A stretch of 64,000 nucleotides of DNA from Biscogniauxia marginata (lineage: Eukaryota; Ascomycota; Sordariomycetes; Xylariales; Xylariaceae), in assembly GCA_022695795.1 (NCBI GenBank), contig MU404061.1, forward strand, positions 310,001 to 374,000. Reading direction: 5' to 3'. The translations under genes were made by a program, and so were the position numbers. Position 1 is the stretch's first letter. Each line of letters begins with the position of its first letter. The notes beneath the pieces are model-generated. The model did not search any database and was not told the DNA's origin. It saw nothing but the letters and a program-made list of their open reading frames with translations. Positions 12,835 through 23,840 of this stretch are shown here, piece after piece.

Positions 12835-13616
12835 AGGGGCACTTTCATAGTTAGATGATACCGAACACAGGAAGCTGGGGATAATTAAAATTGTTCAGAT
12901 TTTATGTCAGTTTAGCAGTGAGTGGAGTGGTCATGATATAGTGTGCCTCTGGGACGATATAAAGACAAAAGACATATATGTAGGTAGTTTCCAGCCGCTA
13001 GGTATTCCTCAACCTATAGGTATACCTTGGCAGGAAACTTATAAGTGAAACAGGAATAAGGAAAAAAAAAGGAAATGATAGTATTATATCTGTGAAGCTG
13101 AATATAACCTCTATATAATATTATACACATACTTTATAGACATTTTTCCTGGTACGTACATATAATGTCGATGCCGCATACGGATATCGATATACAGCGT
13201 ACGTGTATCGTCTATTAACCAGACTGTCCTTGTTACCGAGTAGTACATATCTCCGATAAGCACCTAGCGCCGATAAACCCCGGCACCACAGATCTCGGGG
13301 TGCGGAGATGGATCTGGACCCCTAAAAACAAAAATTAGAAAAAGCTTAGGCTAAGCGAACCGAGCCAATGCGAGCTTCGCGAATCCGTGCTGACGTCGTT
13401 GATCACCACCCAATTCGATTTTTCCCTTCTTTTTTTCCCTTCTTTTCTTTTAAGAGCTTCCACCGTCTCGTATAGTTTTGTACATATATATAGAGCCACC
13501 AGTTCAACATAGACAACGTACGCACTTACCTAGAAAGGGCCGAGGTACAACAACATCTCGAATTGAAGCGAGCAAGTTTCTATAATACTTGTAACAACCT
13601 ATTTAAATTCAGATTC
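12835..13616. other. intergenic: ridA 3' region and letm1-like promoter
   Basis: The first 400 bp are AT-rich with several TATATA words. The second half holds a TGACGTC element at 13391, a long CT tract at 13419-13452 and a TATATATA run near 13484, a usual layout for a fungal core promoter. Confidence 0.5.
13419..13452 (+). promoter_or_regulatory. pyrimidine-rich promoter tract
   Basis: This is an almost pure C/T run of about 34 bp, ending about 165 bp before the LETM1-like ATG. Pyrimidine tracts just upstream of the transcription start are typical of constitutive filamentous-fungal promoters. A TGACGTC CRE-like word sits about 25 bp before it. Confidence 0.45.
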
Positions 13617-14789
13617 ATGAGCCTCACCGCGGGACTGCGCGTCTCGCGCGTCCAATCTCCGTTCCCCGGCTATGGGTTCGCTTGTCCGATTTACCACCCC
13701 GTGCTGTCCACGGGCACGGCCTCTAATCGGCGTTCTCCCGTAACGGCGAAGATCGCGCTCTTCGCCCGCGCGGCATCCTCTTCAGCAGCGGCGGCGGCGG
13801 CGACGGCGACAACGACACAGTCCCAGACCAGGATCCCAGCACAGGCGCCCTCGCCCTCGCCTTCTAACTTCCAACCCTTACGACGAGAACCACTGCCTCC
13901 CGCCCCGACGACCACTCCCACTCCCACTCCCACCCAACCGTTCTCCGTCCTCCTCAACCCGCCCTCCTCGACGCGGCCCCCTCCCCTCGACCTCCCCGTC
14001 CGCGACCCCTCCACCTCGTACATGACGCACCTATTCCGGCTCGGCAAGGCGTACATGCACTTCTACAAGATGGGGTTCAAAGCCGTCTTCGCGAACCGGC
14101 GTCTCCTCCGACAAACCCCCTCCTCGTCCGCCCCCACGCGCTCGCAAGTCCTCCTCCGCCACCGCGTCCGCCACGACCTCTCGCGCCTCCCCGTCTTCGG
14201 CCTCGTCGTTCTCGTGTGCGGGGAGTTCACGCCGCTGGTCGTGCTCCTCTTCCCGCAGCTGACGCCCTACACGTGCCGCATCCCGGCCCAGGTCGCCGTC
14301 ATCCGCCGCGCCCGCCGCGCCCGCCGCGACGCCAGCTTCTGCGCCCTGCGCCACGTCGTCGACAACGACCGCCAGCTCCCCGGCCACGGCGCCGCCGTCG
14401 CCGCCGCCGCTGCCGGTCATGTCTGCCGCTCGCTGGGCCTCACGAGCCCCCTGTGGGACAAGCTGGGCGTGGACGGGCCCTTCGCCCGCTCCCGCGCCGA
14501 CAGGACCGTGCGCTATCTGGCGCGCGACGACGCGCTGATCCGCGCGGGCGGCGGCGTGCGCGCGCTCGAGGACGCCGAGGTCGTGCTCGCGTGCGAGGAC
14601 CGCGGTCTGGACGTGCGGGGCCAGGACGAGGATCTGGAGGTCGGCGAGCTGAGGGCGAAACTCGAGGAGTGGATCAGGAGGACGGCCCCGACGACTTCGG
14701 GTAAGGGTTCTCTTGCGCGCGGTCAGGAGGGGGCGGAGGGGGAGGATAAGGTGAGGAGGATGCTGCTTGGTCTGGACGGGAGGATATGA
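13617..14789 (+). CDS. LETM1-like (ribosome-binding domain) mitochondrial protein
   Basis: Single exon, 390 aa from the ATG at 13617; the frame opens 18 codons earlier but only with a TTG. The first about 60 residues are rich in Arg/Ser/Ala and fit a mitochondrial presequence; a low-complexity Ala/Thr/Pro segment follows to about residue 130. The conserved core starts at about 133 (YMTHLFRLGKAYMHFYKMGFKAVFANRRLLRQ), continues with a hydrophobic segment at about 195-217 (PVFGLVVLVCGEFTPLVVLLF), then the RBD region with CRSLGL, a DDALI-GG-V motif and EVVLACEDRGLDV, as in LETM1. Family members sit in the inner membrane and affect K+/H+ exchange and mitochondrial ribosome attachment. GC content and third-position C/G use are very high, which opens a long false frame on the opposite strand. 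Confidence 0.88.
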   Translation: MSLTAGLRVSRVQSPFPGYGFACPIYHPVLSTGTASNRRSPVTAKIALFARAASSSAAAAAATATTTQSQTRIPAQAPSPSPSNFQPLRREPLPPAPTTTPTPTPTQPFSVLLNPPSSTRPPPLDLPVRDPSTSYMTHLFRLGKAYMHFYKMGFKAVFANRRLLRQTPSSSAPTRSQVLLRHRVRHDLSRLPVFGLVVLVCGEFTPLVVLLFPQLTPYTCRIPAQVAVIRRARRARRDASFCALRHVVDNDRQLPGHGAAVAAAAAGHVCRSLGLTSPLWDKLGVDGPFARSRADRTVRYLARDDALIRAGGGVRALEDAEVVLACEDRGLDVRGQDEDLEVGELRAKLEEWIRRTAPTTSGKGSLARGQEGAEGEDKVRRMLLGLDGRI

Positions 14790-15466
14790 ACAAACACATA
14801 AAAATAAAACCAAAAAAAACTGAAACTAAATAAAGAGAAGACATGGGAACTTGTGTATAATCTAAAAGCCATCCCATCGTATAAAAGCTCCATGACTCGT
14901 CGTATAAAGTCCTACCTACCCACCTATACCCACCTAGGACATTACTTACTTGATGGAATGAATTAACCTGTACCAAACTCGGAAAAAGGAGATATGTACA
15001 CTTAACATTGTAGTAACGCTTGCATGAGCAGAAATATCATCTTCACTGTAGTAAGAAAATACAATTAGACTGGAGCACAAGGCAAATAGATATATATAAT
15101 TCACTTTATTACCTACCTATGAAACAAATTTCAGAAGAAATTTATAATCATCCTATCATGGAATTTAGGTCATTATAGCTTGTCTAACTACCTAGCCTAG
15201 TAAGCTATTGGATGGAAGAAGTGAGGTAGTTTTCTGCAAAAGCGAAAATTAATTATTTTCATCATATCCCTTCTCTCTTCCTTGCCCAATGGAAGAGTGA
15301 GTATTCCTACATATACGTAGCTAGGTACCCAGCGAAGCGAAACTCCCATTTTTGTGCCCACCTTCCCCTAGGGTAAAACGCCAATCAATGCAAGGTCATG
15401 TCCCCAACCCACGGTCAAGTGAGGTTACTGATCTCATGTTGAGTCTTATGTACAACGACATTAGGC
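14790..15466. other. intergenic, convergent 3' ends
   Basis: AT-rich spacer between the LETM1-like and Nab3-like genes, with several TACCTACC words (for example 14915-14930 and 15110-15120). No gene seen. Confidence 0.5.
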
Positions 15467-18033
15467 TTACTGCCTATATCTAGAAAGCTGTGCCATGATG
15501 TTCTGGACATGCTGTGCAGAGTCACCGTAGCCTACGGCGTGCTGTTGTGGAGGGGGTGGGTGACCAGCTGGCGCGGCGTTACCAGCTCCTCCAAAACCGG
15601 CTAGTATCGCATTCACGTCCACTTGTGGACCACCAGTAGGCGGCATGGGCTGTCCGGGCATTTGGGGAGCACCTGGTTGACCCTGAAGCGATCCCAAAAT
15701 CTTCTGGAGCGTGACGTTATCCAGCGGTCCGGCAGCAGGGCCTGGCCCAGCAGTGGGGCCGGCATAAGGCTGATTGGGATACGACGGTGGCATGTAAGGC
15801 GGTTGCGGGGCATGTGGGTATGGTTGGACCGGTGGGAACTGACCATTGCCATAGGGCGACTGTAGTTGGGCCTGCGACTTAGCGCGGAGGACGAGTTGGG
15901 CGGCGACGTGCGGTTCAAGGTCCTGGTATTGATCGTAGCGAACGTTGTTGTGTCCTGCAGAACGATCAAACACCTGGAGCGGTATTTTGCCGTACTGCTG
16001 GGCGCGGTAGTCGAGCTCGACAACGGCGTGGACACCTTCCATCACTTGACGCTGAATGACTGCATCACGGGGGAACTGCGGGTTCAGGAACATAACATGA
16101 ACCTTCAGGCCCTGGGCGACGAAGGCCCGCTCCGCCCAGCTCACAAAGTCGCGCTCCACATCTTGAAGTAACAGGAACTGAGCGTCGGGAATATCGCCTC
16201 CATAGCGACGAGGCATGTCTAGGTCTGCCTCGGATCGGTGATGACGGTATGGGCTGGGACTGCGACGTCGGTACTGATCAGAGCTACGTCCACCAAAGCT
16301 TGGGGAGCGCGATCGAGCACGGCTGCCGTTGAAACCTCCGTCGTAATAACCTCGGCCTCGGTGGGAGCTATCGTACGAGTTTTGTTGACGATGACTGCCA
16401 CGCCTGGGAGAAGGCTGTCGACTAGGCCGGTAGTCATCTCTTCGGCCCCGGCCACTGTCGTGACGGTCGTTATCCCGTTTGCCCCTGCCGCCGCGTTTAT
16501 CGCCGTCAATGTCCTTCTTTTGGGTGCGAGAAAACTCGAGGTCTGCTACCCGTTAGTGTTTAGGTAACTTAAGATTATGACGGAAGGGTACTGACGGATC
16601 TTGCGGCCCCGGATCTCAATTCCCTGTAGATTATCCATGGCTGCTTGGCCCTCATCGACGGTGTGATACTGAACGAAGCCATAAGCCTGCTTCAGAGATA
16701 TCTGCGCTAAGCGGCCAAATTTTGAGAAGATATCGAATACCTCCTTCTTGGACACACGCTCGCTCGATAAGTTCCCTGGGCCCTTGTTAGCTAAAAGTAG
16801 GAGATATATATGGACCTTATTGAACGGACCGATGAAAAGTCTCGACCCTTCAGGGAACCTATCCCATTTGGCCTCAGACACGTATCTGCGCTCTTCTTGC
16901 AGGAAGCTGTCCCAGCGTTGCTGTTGAAGATCAAATGCCTGCGGATGACTACCTGCGGCAGCAGCATAAGCAGCATCATACTGTGGCATTGACATGGCAT
17001 GATTGGACATAGCATTGATGGAAGGTGGAGGGTTAGTTGGGAGACTGGCACCAGGGTTAGCTACTGTTCCGGGGGCGCCACCAGCCGGGTATGTGCCCGG
17101 AGCGGGAGGGATGGCGGGAGGCACTATCATGGTACTGGGATGGGGAGCTCCCGGCTGGTATGTGGCAGCATCTTCAGGGCGGGTGTACGATTGGGGAGCC
17201 GGCTGCGGCATAGGGGGTCTAGGTGGGAGCGACGAGCTCTGGGAGGTGGTGGGGATGTTGGCAGCATTCTGAGACGTGGCGTTCTGGCTGGCATCTGCCG
17301 CAGCAGCTCTGGCAGTGATGTTGTCGACCAAGGCTTGGATGTCAATGGCATCATCATTGCTAGCACTTGAAATTTGATCACTCGTTGCGGATGGTGCGTC
17401 TGGGTATGGCTGAGGCGGAGGCGGCTGGAGGTCGTCGGTGGACGATGCAGCCCGGTCCTCTTCCTGTGGCTTCTGAACTTCTTGGACTGTCTTTTGGTTC
17501 GGATCTGAAGGCTCGGGTACAAACTGATGAGGGCTCGTGGAATGAGGATCATGGGTGGGAGCAGCCACTTCAGAGTGATTTGTCAAGGATGCAGCAGATG
17601 TATCAGAAATAAGTGTGGATTCGTTCGTCTTGGGTACATCTTGCCGGGTCTCAATATTCTCTTCCCAGGGGACGTTGAGGATCTGCGTGTTTTCTCCAGC
17701 ACTTTCGGCCGGCTTTGTTTCTCCTCCTTGGTCCCCAATGCTGTCAGGGTTGTCAAGACCGGGGTCACGTGTGCTAGAAGTGTCGGCCTCACGAGAGCTG
17801 TCTCGACCATTGGTGGTGGGCATGTCACTTCGGCTTGCTCCTGCGTCGAGTTGCTCTGCAGGAAGTACCGACGCGACGGCGGTCTGGTATTCTCCAGACA
17901 GCGTCATGGTGCAGATGGCTTCGGCCTGGTGTTGCAGGGCGGGCACTATTATGGGGGACGAGGGATGAAGTGGTGCCGGAGAGAACGGGGTTAAGTCGGC
18001 AGTAGCCAGAACCTCGGGATACTTGTCTGTCAT
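15467..18033 (-). CDS. nab3: Nab3-like RRM RNA-binding protein
   Basis: Three exons: 18033-16830, 16775-16596, 16542-15467, 819 aa. Residues 1-390 are Pro/Ser/Thr/Ala-rich and disordered. One RRM spans about 395-468: RNP2 is SRLFIGNL (made by joining exons 1 and 2) and RNP1 is QAYGFVQY. Next comes an RS/RG-rich stretch (about 470-570), then an anticodon-binding-like fold near 578-660 (DAQFLLLQDVERDFVSWAERAF), and a Pro/Gly/Gln-rich tail. This order matches Nab3-type proteins, which in yeast work with Nrd1 and Sen1 to end transcription of non-coding RNAs in the nucleus. Intron 1 is 54 nt with branch GCTAAC and a weak GTCCGT donor, and stays in frame if kept. Intron 2 ends in TAGCAG, so the acceptor could shift by one codon. 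Confidence 0.88.
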
Positions 18034-19543
18034 TCAGTTCAAGATGAGTGTTACTGTGACTTGAAAATTAGATTGGCATGGGACAGCGGAGGACCCAGGT
18101 GTGTATAGTCTATATATAATATGACGTCTCTGGGTGTCGGATGCTGGAACGCTGGACACTGACACTGGATGCTGGACTGGGGGGTAGCGGGGTTGAACTG
18201 AGGTTGCAGCCGGAGCTTGTCTCGTCAGGCTGATTAGATTAGTTCACTGCCAGGGTTGAAACGAGGTGGAGGGGGGGAAAGAGAACTGGCCACGGTCCAG
18301 AGCAAGGAAATCGTGGTAGTGGTAGTGTTAGGGATAGCAGGTGTTGGTGTTTTCGTTGTCGCCGTTATGTCTGCCCGAGTCTGGTATTTTCTTATTCTTC
18401 TTCTTTCTCTTCTTTTCCTGTATTCTGTGTGTATCGTCTGCGACGACGTAGGTGTTGCGCGGGGACAATCAAGACGATGAGGGAAAAGAAAGATCCACAC
18501 CTGTTTGCTGTGGTGGGATGGTGGGATATTTAGAGGCAATCTCGCGCCGGAGATGGCTAACTCGCGAGAATCAGGTCAAGCAGGTCTGGAGTGTTACCGT
18601 TGCTAGGGAGGCTACAATAAAGAGACTGGTGGACGGGGTGGACGAGCGAGTGGATGGTGTTGGTGTCGAGGGGAATAAGGAGAAGCATGAGGGCATCGGT
18701 GATTATGTGGTGGTAGAGGTAGAAAGAGACGACGATGCTGTTCTACAGAGGAGCATCAAGACGCAGGTTCCGATGGAGATGGAAATAGGCGGCGCAGAAG
18801 ATGTGGTTGGTGAGCTGGAATTGGCTGGAATCGGTTGGTATTATGGCGACCGAGGCAGAGGCAGAGGCAGAGACAAAAGCAGTCATGCGAACGATGCTTT
18901 GCTTTGCTTGGCTTGGCTTTTGCAAACGGGGCAAGGCTGCAGGTAAGACGGAGGTAAGCAGGACGGGACGTAGTGTACAGTGTACAGCTCTGCAGATTCC
19001 GTGGGCCAAGGTTGGGAGTCCAGGGAGGAAATTTTCTAGAAAGGAATTGTCCTGTAGAATGAACGGAAGCAGACGATGGACGACGGGACAACGGGAACAA
19101 AAAGTTTAGTTTGGGTGGGGTAAGGAAGATGGATCAAATCCGATTGTTGATCCACGACGGCCGATAAGGCACATACACACGCAAGCACTCACCTGCGCTC
19201 GCTGCACTGCGCTGCATTGGCAGCATTGGCAGCATTGTACAAGCGCACTAGACCCTCTCTAGTTAGCTCGCTGTCTTGGTCCTCCCTGGAGGTTCCCTCC
19301 TAGGCTAGCTTATGTATTGTACCAAGGTATGCAAACTATGTAGGTTAGGTTGGTACTTTACTCATATTGAAATTGTCTACAATAGATGCATACCTACATG
19401 TAGGTTAGATGGATAGATTTGAATATGCATAACTAATTCTTTAACATTAGGTACCTACCTACCTGGCTGTTTTCTTAAGTTCTTTGCCAGGTCTCGGTTG
19501 GTCAACGAATAAAGAAAAAAGAGAAAAAACGGGTTAGAAAGCC
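18034..19543. other. intergenic, divergent promoters
   Basis: This 1.5-kb region lies between the Nab3-like and release-factor genes. The first kilobase is purine-rich on the plus strand, i.e. pyrimidine-rich upstream of the Nab3-like gene, and probably holds its long 5' UTR. Open frames of 100-160 codons here start from GTG or lie in simple sequence. TAGGTAC/TACCTACC words cluster at 19340-19465. Confidence 0.5.
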
Positions 19544-20275
19544 ATGTTGCCTGCTCTTCACAAGGCGCGCCCAGGACTATCATCACCGTGTCTGGCTACA
19601 TCCTTGGTGCACCTGAGAACCGTTCGATATCAGGCGTTCGATGCTGCGTTCGACCAAGATGACCTCGCAGAAGCCCGGAAGTGGCATGCATCGTTCACAG
19701 AAAGTAGTATCCCCAGGGGTCAGACGAGCTACTCCCGATCCAGCGGCCCTGGCGGCCAACACGTGAACAAGTATGTTGGTGCCCATACCCAGTGTTGCAC
19801 CGTTCTGTACGAGAACCGGGCTGTAGTTGACACAATCTAGAACTGAGAGTAAAGCGACGACAGTCTGGACCATTGACGAATTGTCAAGGGGCCTCCCCAA
19901 GCTTATGCGGTCTGTGTTAAGGACGTCCAAATACTACGCTAAAGGGAGCGATTCAATTACTATCCAGGCTCAGACCCAGCGGAGCCGGTCAGCGAACACG
20001 GATGATAACCACATGAAGCTGGTGGAAGAGTTGCGGAAAATGTACAGAGAAAATATCCCTGCAGCTACCAGTACCGAGAAGCTCAAGAAACACGAAGCAT
20101 TGTAAGTAATATGTGCCAAATATCTCTTTGCTTTTGCATAAAGAAGTACCTGTCTCTACAGGATAGTCGTGTCTAAACTGAAGGCAGAGAAAAGTCGTTT
20201 CATCAAAGTAGGCTCAAGTCAAAGAAGCAACAGAGCTCCAAGAAGGCGTCCCGCAAAGGAAGAATGTCGGATTAG
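19544..20275 (+). CDS. mitochondrial GGQ peptidyl-tRNA hydrolase (ICT1/Pth4 type)
   Basis: Preferred model: exons 19544-19770, 19841-20101, 20188-20275, 191 aa. Exon 1 gives a short basic presequence and the class I release-factor domain with IPRGQTSYSRSSGPGGQHVNK; the catalytic Gly70-Gly71-Gln72 is intact. Exon 2 continues with TESKATTVW and the rest of the RF-1 fold; exon 3 gives the basic tail (SKKQQSSKKASRKGR) that in this family enters the ribosomal mRNA channel. Such proteins free peptides from stalled mitochondrial ribosomes. The 3' end is odd: an earlier acceptor at 20161 reads VVSKLKAEKSR, which also looks like the family but runs into another frame and stops at 20348 without the basic tail. 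Either the late CAG at 20185-20187 is used or there is a frameshift near 20200. Confidence 0.82.
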
Positions 20276-21461
20276 TTGCAAGTTACTTATATGTTACCTA
20301 CCTAACATAATACCTAGGCAACTACCTACTAAGGAACTATGTAGTTGACTTTAAAGAGGGTGAATTCCATTAATACCTTTTACTTAATAATCTTAATAGT
20401 ATAATACATAAGATGTATATATATAGGTACCTTAGATATAAGTCGCTATTTAAGTTAATACGAGGTTTAAATTTTAATGATAAGACTTTAATACATATAT
20501 TAAATCCAGGTTTATAACTACCTACACTAACCAACATAAGACTATCAATTGATGTGATGTAACTAAGTATATACGTAGCATAGACGTGTTTCTTACATCA
20601 GCCCTACATACTTATTACTCTCACTACTTAAGGTTTAGAGAATACTGTCTTAGCTATCTTTTTTTTCATCATAATTCAAATAGGCAATGTTGTAGAAGCA
20701 ATGATAAATATGAATGAATATGTACGTATTACCTACCAACTAACAGGAAGTGTGTATGTTGAAGGTACATGTATGTACATGTACAGTACCCCACCATCGA
20801 TCACAAGCAGACCAGTTCCTACCTAAACCTACCTAGATGACTAAAAAAGGGTGTACATGCAGTACATGTAACTAATGAGGGGCAAGTCGGACGCTGATGT
20901 GGAACAGGTTGTTTCGACTTTTCAATTCTTCGTTTTCTCAACAACATAACACACCGACCCGAAGACTTATAATTAGGCCCGAGTCTGGCCAAAACCGCGA
21001 GAAGCTAGCTGCTCCGACTTGTTATTCGAGGAGCTACATACACGACACGCGACATTGAATGCTCTTGCAAGTGACACTATACTTGTTGCTACTTGATCAG
21101 CCCTGGTCTGCGCTGGTCTACGCTCGTCTGCGAAGCTGACCTGACTCTGGGATATCCCGACCCCAGTCTCCAAGGTTGTACGCTTAGTCGGCATTCGACC
21201 GCATCAAACAATCGTCTCGCAACTTGGCATCGATTCATCCGACTTTCAATTATTTCAGCGACCGTCTTCCCGTCTTCCCGTCTTCCCTCCTCCGCCAACC
21301 TAGCGGCATACACCTGCGCACATTGCGACGCTTTCCACTGTTTCTACCCGACTCACAAGAAGCACGTTGATATCGTACCATAAGGAAGGCTGGGCCTATC
21401 AGATTCGATATCCCCTGGATTGCCATTACCACAAATTACAAGCGTCGACACCTGTCCTACG
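20276..21461. other. AT-rich intergenic and kinase 5' region
   Basis: From 20280 to 20900 the sequence is very AT-rich with TACCTA words and no gene. From 20930 to 21461 it is more balanced and likely holds the promoter and 5' UTR of the kinase, with a CTTCCCGT triplicate at about 21258-21285. Confidence 0.5.
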
Positions 21462-22808
21462 ATGAATGCCACGGCAGACGCTACCAACCACGGCTCGCCG
21501 GGTCGGCCCACCCCTCAGATCCAACCGTGTCGCTACAAGGTAGGCAAGACACTGGGTGCCGGCTCGTACTCGGTCGTGAAGGAATGCGTACATATTGATA
21601 CCGGGCGATACTATGCTGCCAAAGTCATCAATAAGAGACTGATGGCTGGACGGGAACACATGGTGCGTGTCACATCCTCATGGAAGGAGGGCAGACGACA
21701 ACGATGAGACCCTATACACAAATGAATGACTGACTGACTGATTGTCTTCACCATGGCTCAGGTGCGGAACGAAATTGCCGTCCTCAAGAAAGTCTCAATG
21801 GGACATCAAAATATCCTGACCCTCGTCGACTACTTCGAGACCATGAACAACCTGTATCTAGTGACCGACCTTGCGCTTGGTGGCGAGCTCTTCGACCGGA
21901 TCTGCCGCAAAGGGTCGTATTACGAGTCCGACGCTGCTGATCTGATCCGTGCGACACTCTCCGCGGTTGCATATCTCCACGATCACGGCATCGTGCACCG
22001 CGACCTCAAGCCCGAAAACCTGCTGTTCCGCACCCCCGAAGACAACGCCGACCTTCTGATCGCCGACTTTGGACTGTCGCGCATTATGGACGAGGAGCAA
22101 TTCCACGTCCTGACCACTACCTGTGGCACTCCCGGTTACATGGCCCCTGAGATCTTCAAGAAGACGGGTCACGGCAAGCCCGTCGATATATGGGCCATGG
22201 GCGTTATCACCTATTTCCTCCTGTGCGGATACACCCCGTTCGATCGTGACAGCGACTTTGAGGAGATGCAGGCCATTCTTAACGCCGACTACAGCTTTCA
22301 GCCAGCCGACTACTGGCGTGGCGTGAGTGATCATGCCAAGGAATTCATCAGCCGCTGCCTGACCGTGGACCCGAACAAGCGCATGACGGCGCACGAAGCG
22401 CTATCGCACGCCTTCGTGGCCGGATATAACTTGAATCCCGATGGCGACAAGGGCCAGAATCTGTTGCCGACCGTCAAGAAGAATTTCAACGCAAGAAAGA
22501 CGTTGCACGCGGCCATTGACACGGTGCGTGCTATAAATAAGCTGAGAGAAGGCCAAGCCCAAGCTCAACTCATGGACGGTTCTCGGTCGGCTGAGCCAGG
22601 GCGAGGCGCTACGCCGCTAAATAAGGATAGTGGTGTCAGTATGGGTAATCGCGACTCGGGGTATTCGAGTAACCGTGATGGCGATGTTGACATGGGGGGG
22701 ATGGGGCCGACGTCGGGTGTGCCGGCAAGCTTACGGCCTGGCAACGTTGCTAACAGAGTAGTCGAAACGTCGAAAGGTTTATGGAGTGCAGGTCAGCCGC
22801 GGCGATGA
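21462..22808 (+). CDS. Ca2+/calmodulin-dependent protein kinase (CaMKI-like)
   Basis: Two exons: 21462-21662 and 21762-22808, 415 aa, phase-0 intron GTGCGT...CAG. The start is the ATG at 21462; the frame extends upstream only to a TTG. All kinase marks are present: Gly loop GAGSYSVV (33-39), Lys54 in AAKV, HRDLKPEN with Asp148, DFGLS with Asp169, the activation loop TTTCGTPGYMAPE with a candidate CaMKK-site Thr, and DIWAMGV. The catalytic domain ends near residue 300. The following KKNFNARKTLHAAIDTVRA segment is basic-amphipathic and fits the autoinhibitory/calmodulin-binding helix of fungal CMK enzymes. The last about 70 residues are Gly/Ser/Asp-rich and disordered. It likely signals cytosolic calcium in growth and stress. 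Confidence 0.95.
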
Positions 22809-23840
22809 ACTTCTTCCCGGACCGATGGAGCTGCGGTCCTGTTGAAGAAATCAGAAGAGCCTGCTGGAAGATAGGCTTGGCTTAATTGCTCAGCCCATTG
22901 CCATATCGAAAGCAGGAACAGTCGATCAGTTAAAGCGATACGATGCAAGTCAATTTCTTTTTGGAGCACGATCTTCTTAAACAAAGTTGGAAGTCTATAT
23001 TAGGCATAGCAAGCGGTCTTGGCTTTAGCAAAAGGGGCAGATACAGTACATGCACGCATGCGCAGTAGATCACAAGACATTGCTACATATTCTTATTCAG
23101 CACGACGGAAGAGGTGAGAATATCGCAAAAGAGAATGGGATCACGACGTCACGAGACTCGCTCATAGGCCCGATCTGAGATCGAAAGAATAATGGATGTT
23201 TAAACTACTTTATTTACCTAGCTATAGGCCTTTAGATTGATGGTGTACATAGTGTATTTCATGTTGTTACCAATACTGTATACTCTCAGGCTGTTTGTCT
23301 CTACATTAGATGCACCGCAGCCCAGATCTATTAAATATATTCCAGTCTCTTATCTACCTCTGCCTGTTCACCACACTTGTGAGGGCGGCTAATCTAGTTG
23401 GGCCACGGAACTGGGTGGTGTCAGATAACATGAGATCTTCATATATTGGTTCGAATTCATTTGTCTCGCGTATACTGCGGCTGGTATGTTAAAGTAGTAC
23501 TAATATATTAATCACGCCACGATAGGGCAGGCAATTAAATAACCATATAAGTGTGAAACTCACCAGATCACTACTCGAAGTGAGTATACAGTAATAAAAT
23601 AGCAAGGTCTTGTGGACTGTATATTCTCCTATTTATACTCACTCGAGATGACCCCATAAATATCCCTACTACATATACGTTCACCTTTCAACATAGCGAC
23701 GCTCCAGCCTAAAGGAAAAGGGGATGCCCATTCAGAGTTGTGCCTCAAAAGTTCTCGCTTCCTATGAACGCCGCTACCGTTCTAATCCACTACGACCGAA
23801 ATGATAAAGGTCCCCAAAAAGAAGAAGGGGGAGGACTCAC
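22809..23840. other. intergenic, convergent 3' ends
   Basis: Spacer between the kinase and the DLH/SnoaL gene. A 60-codon ATG frame at 23310-23492 begins with a signal-peptide-like stretch but lies in AT-rich DNA and has no support. Nothing else is seen. Confidence 0.5.

Noticed and set aside
14031..14813. Minus-strand open frame over the LETM1-like gene
   Set aside because: Same codon-bias effect; no domain and the sense strand holds the conserved protein.
18452..18946. Plus-strand frame of about 160 codons
   Set aside because: Starts only at GTG, low-complexity Gly/Glu/Arg text, and lies in the likely 5' leader of the Nab3-like gene on the other strand.
23310..23492. 60-codon frame with signal-peptide-like start
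   Set aside because: AT-rich setting, no promoter-like context, short and motif-free; a secreted peptide cannot be supported.
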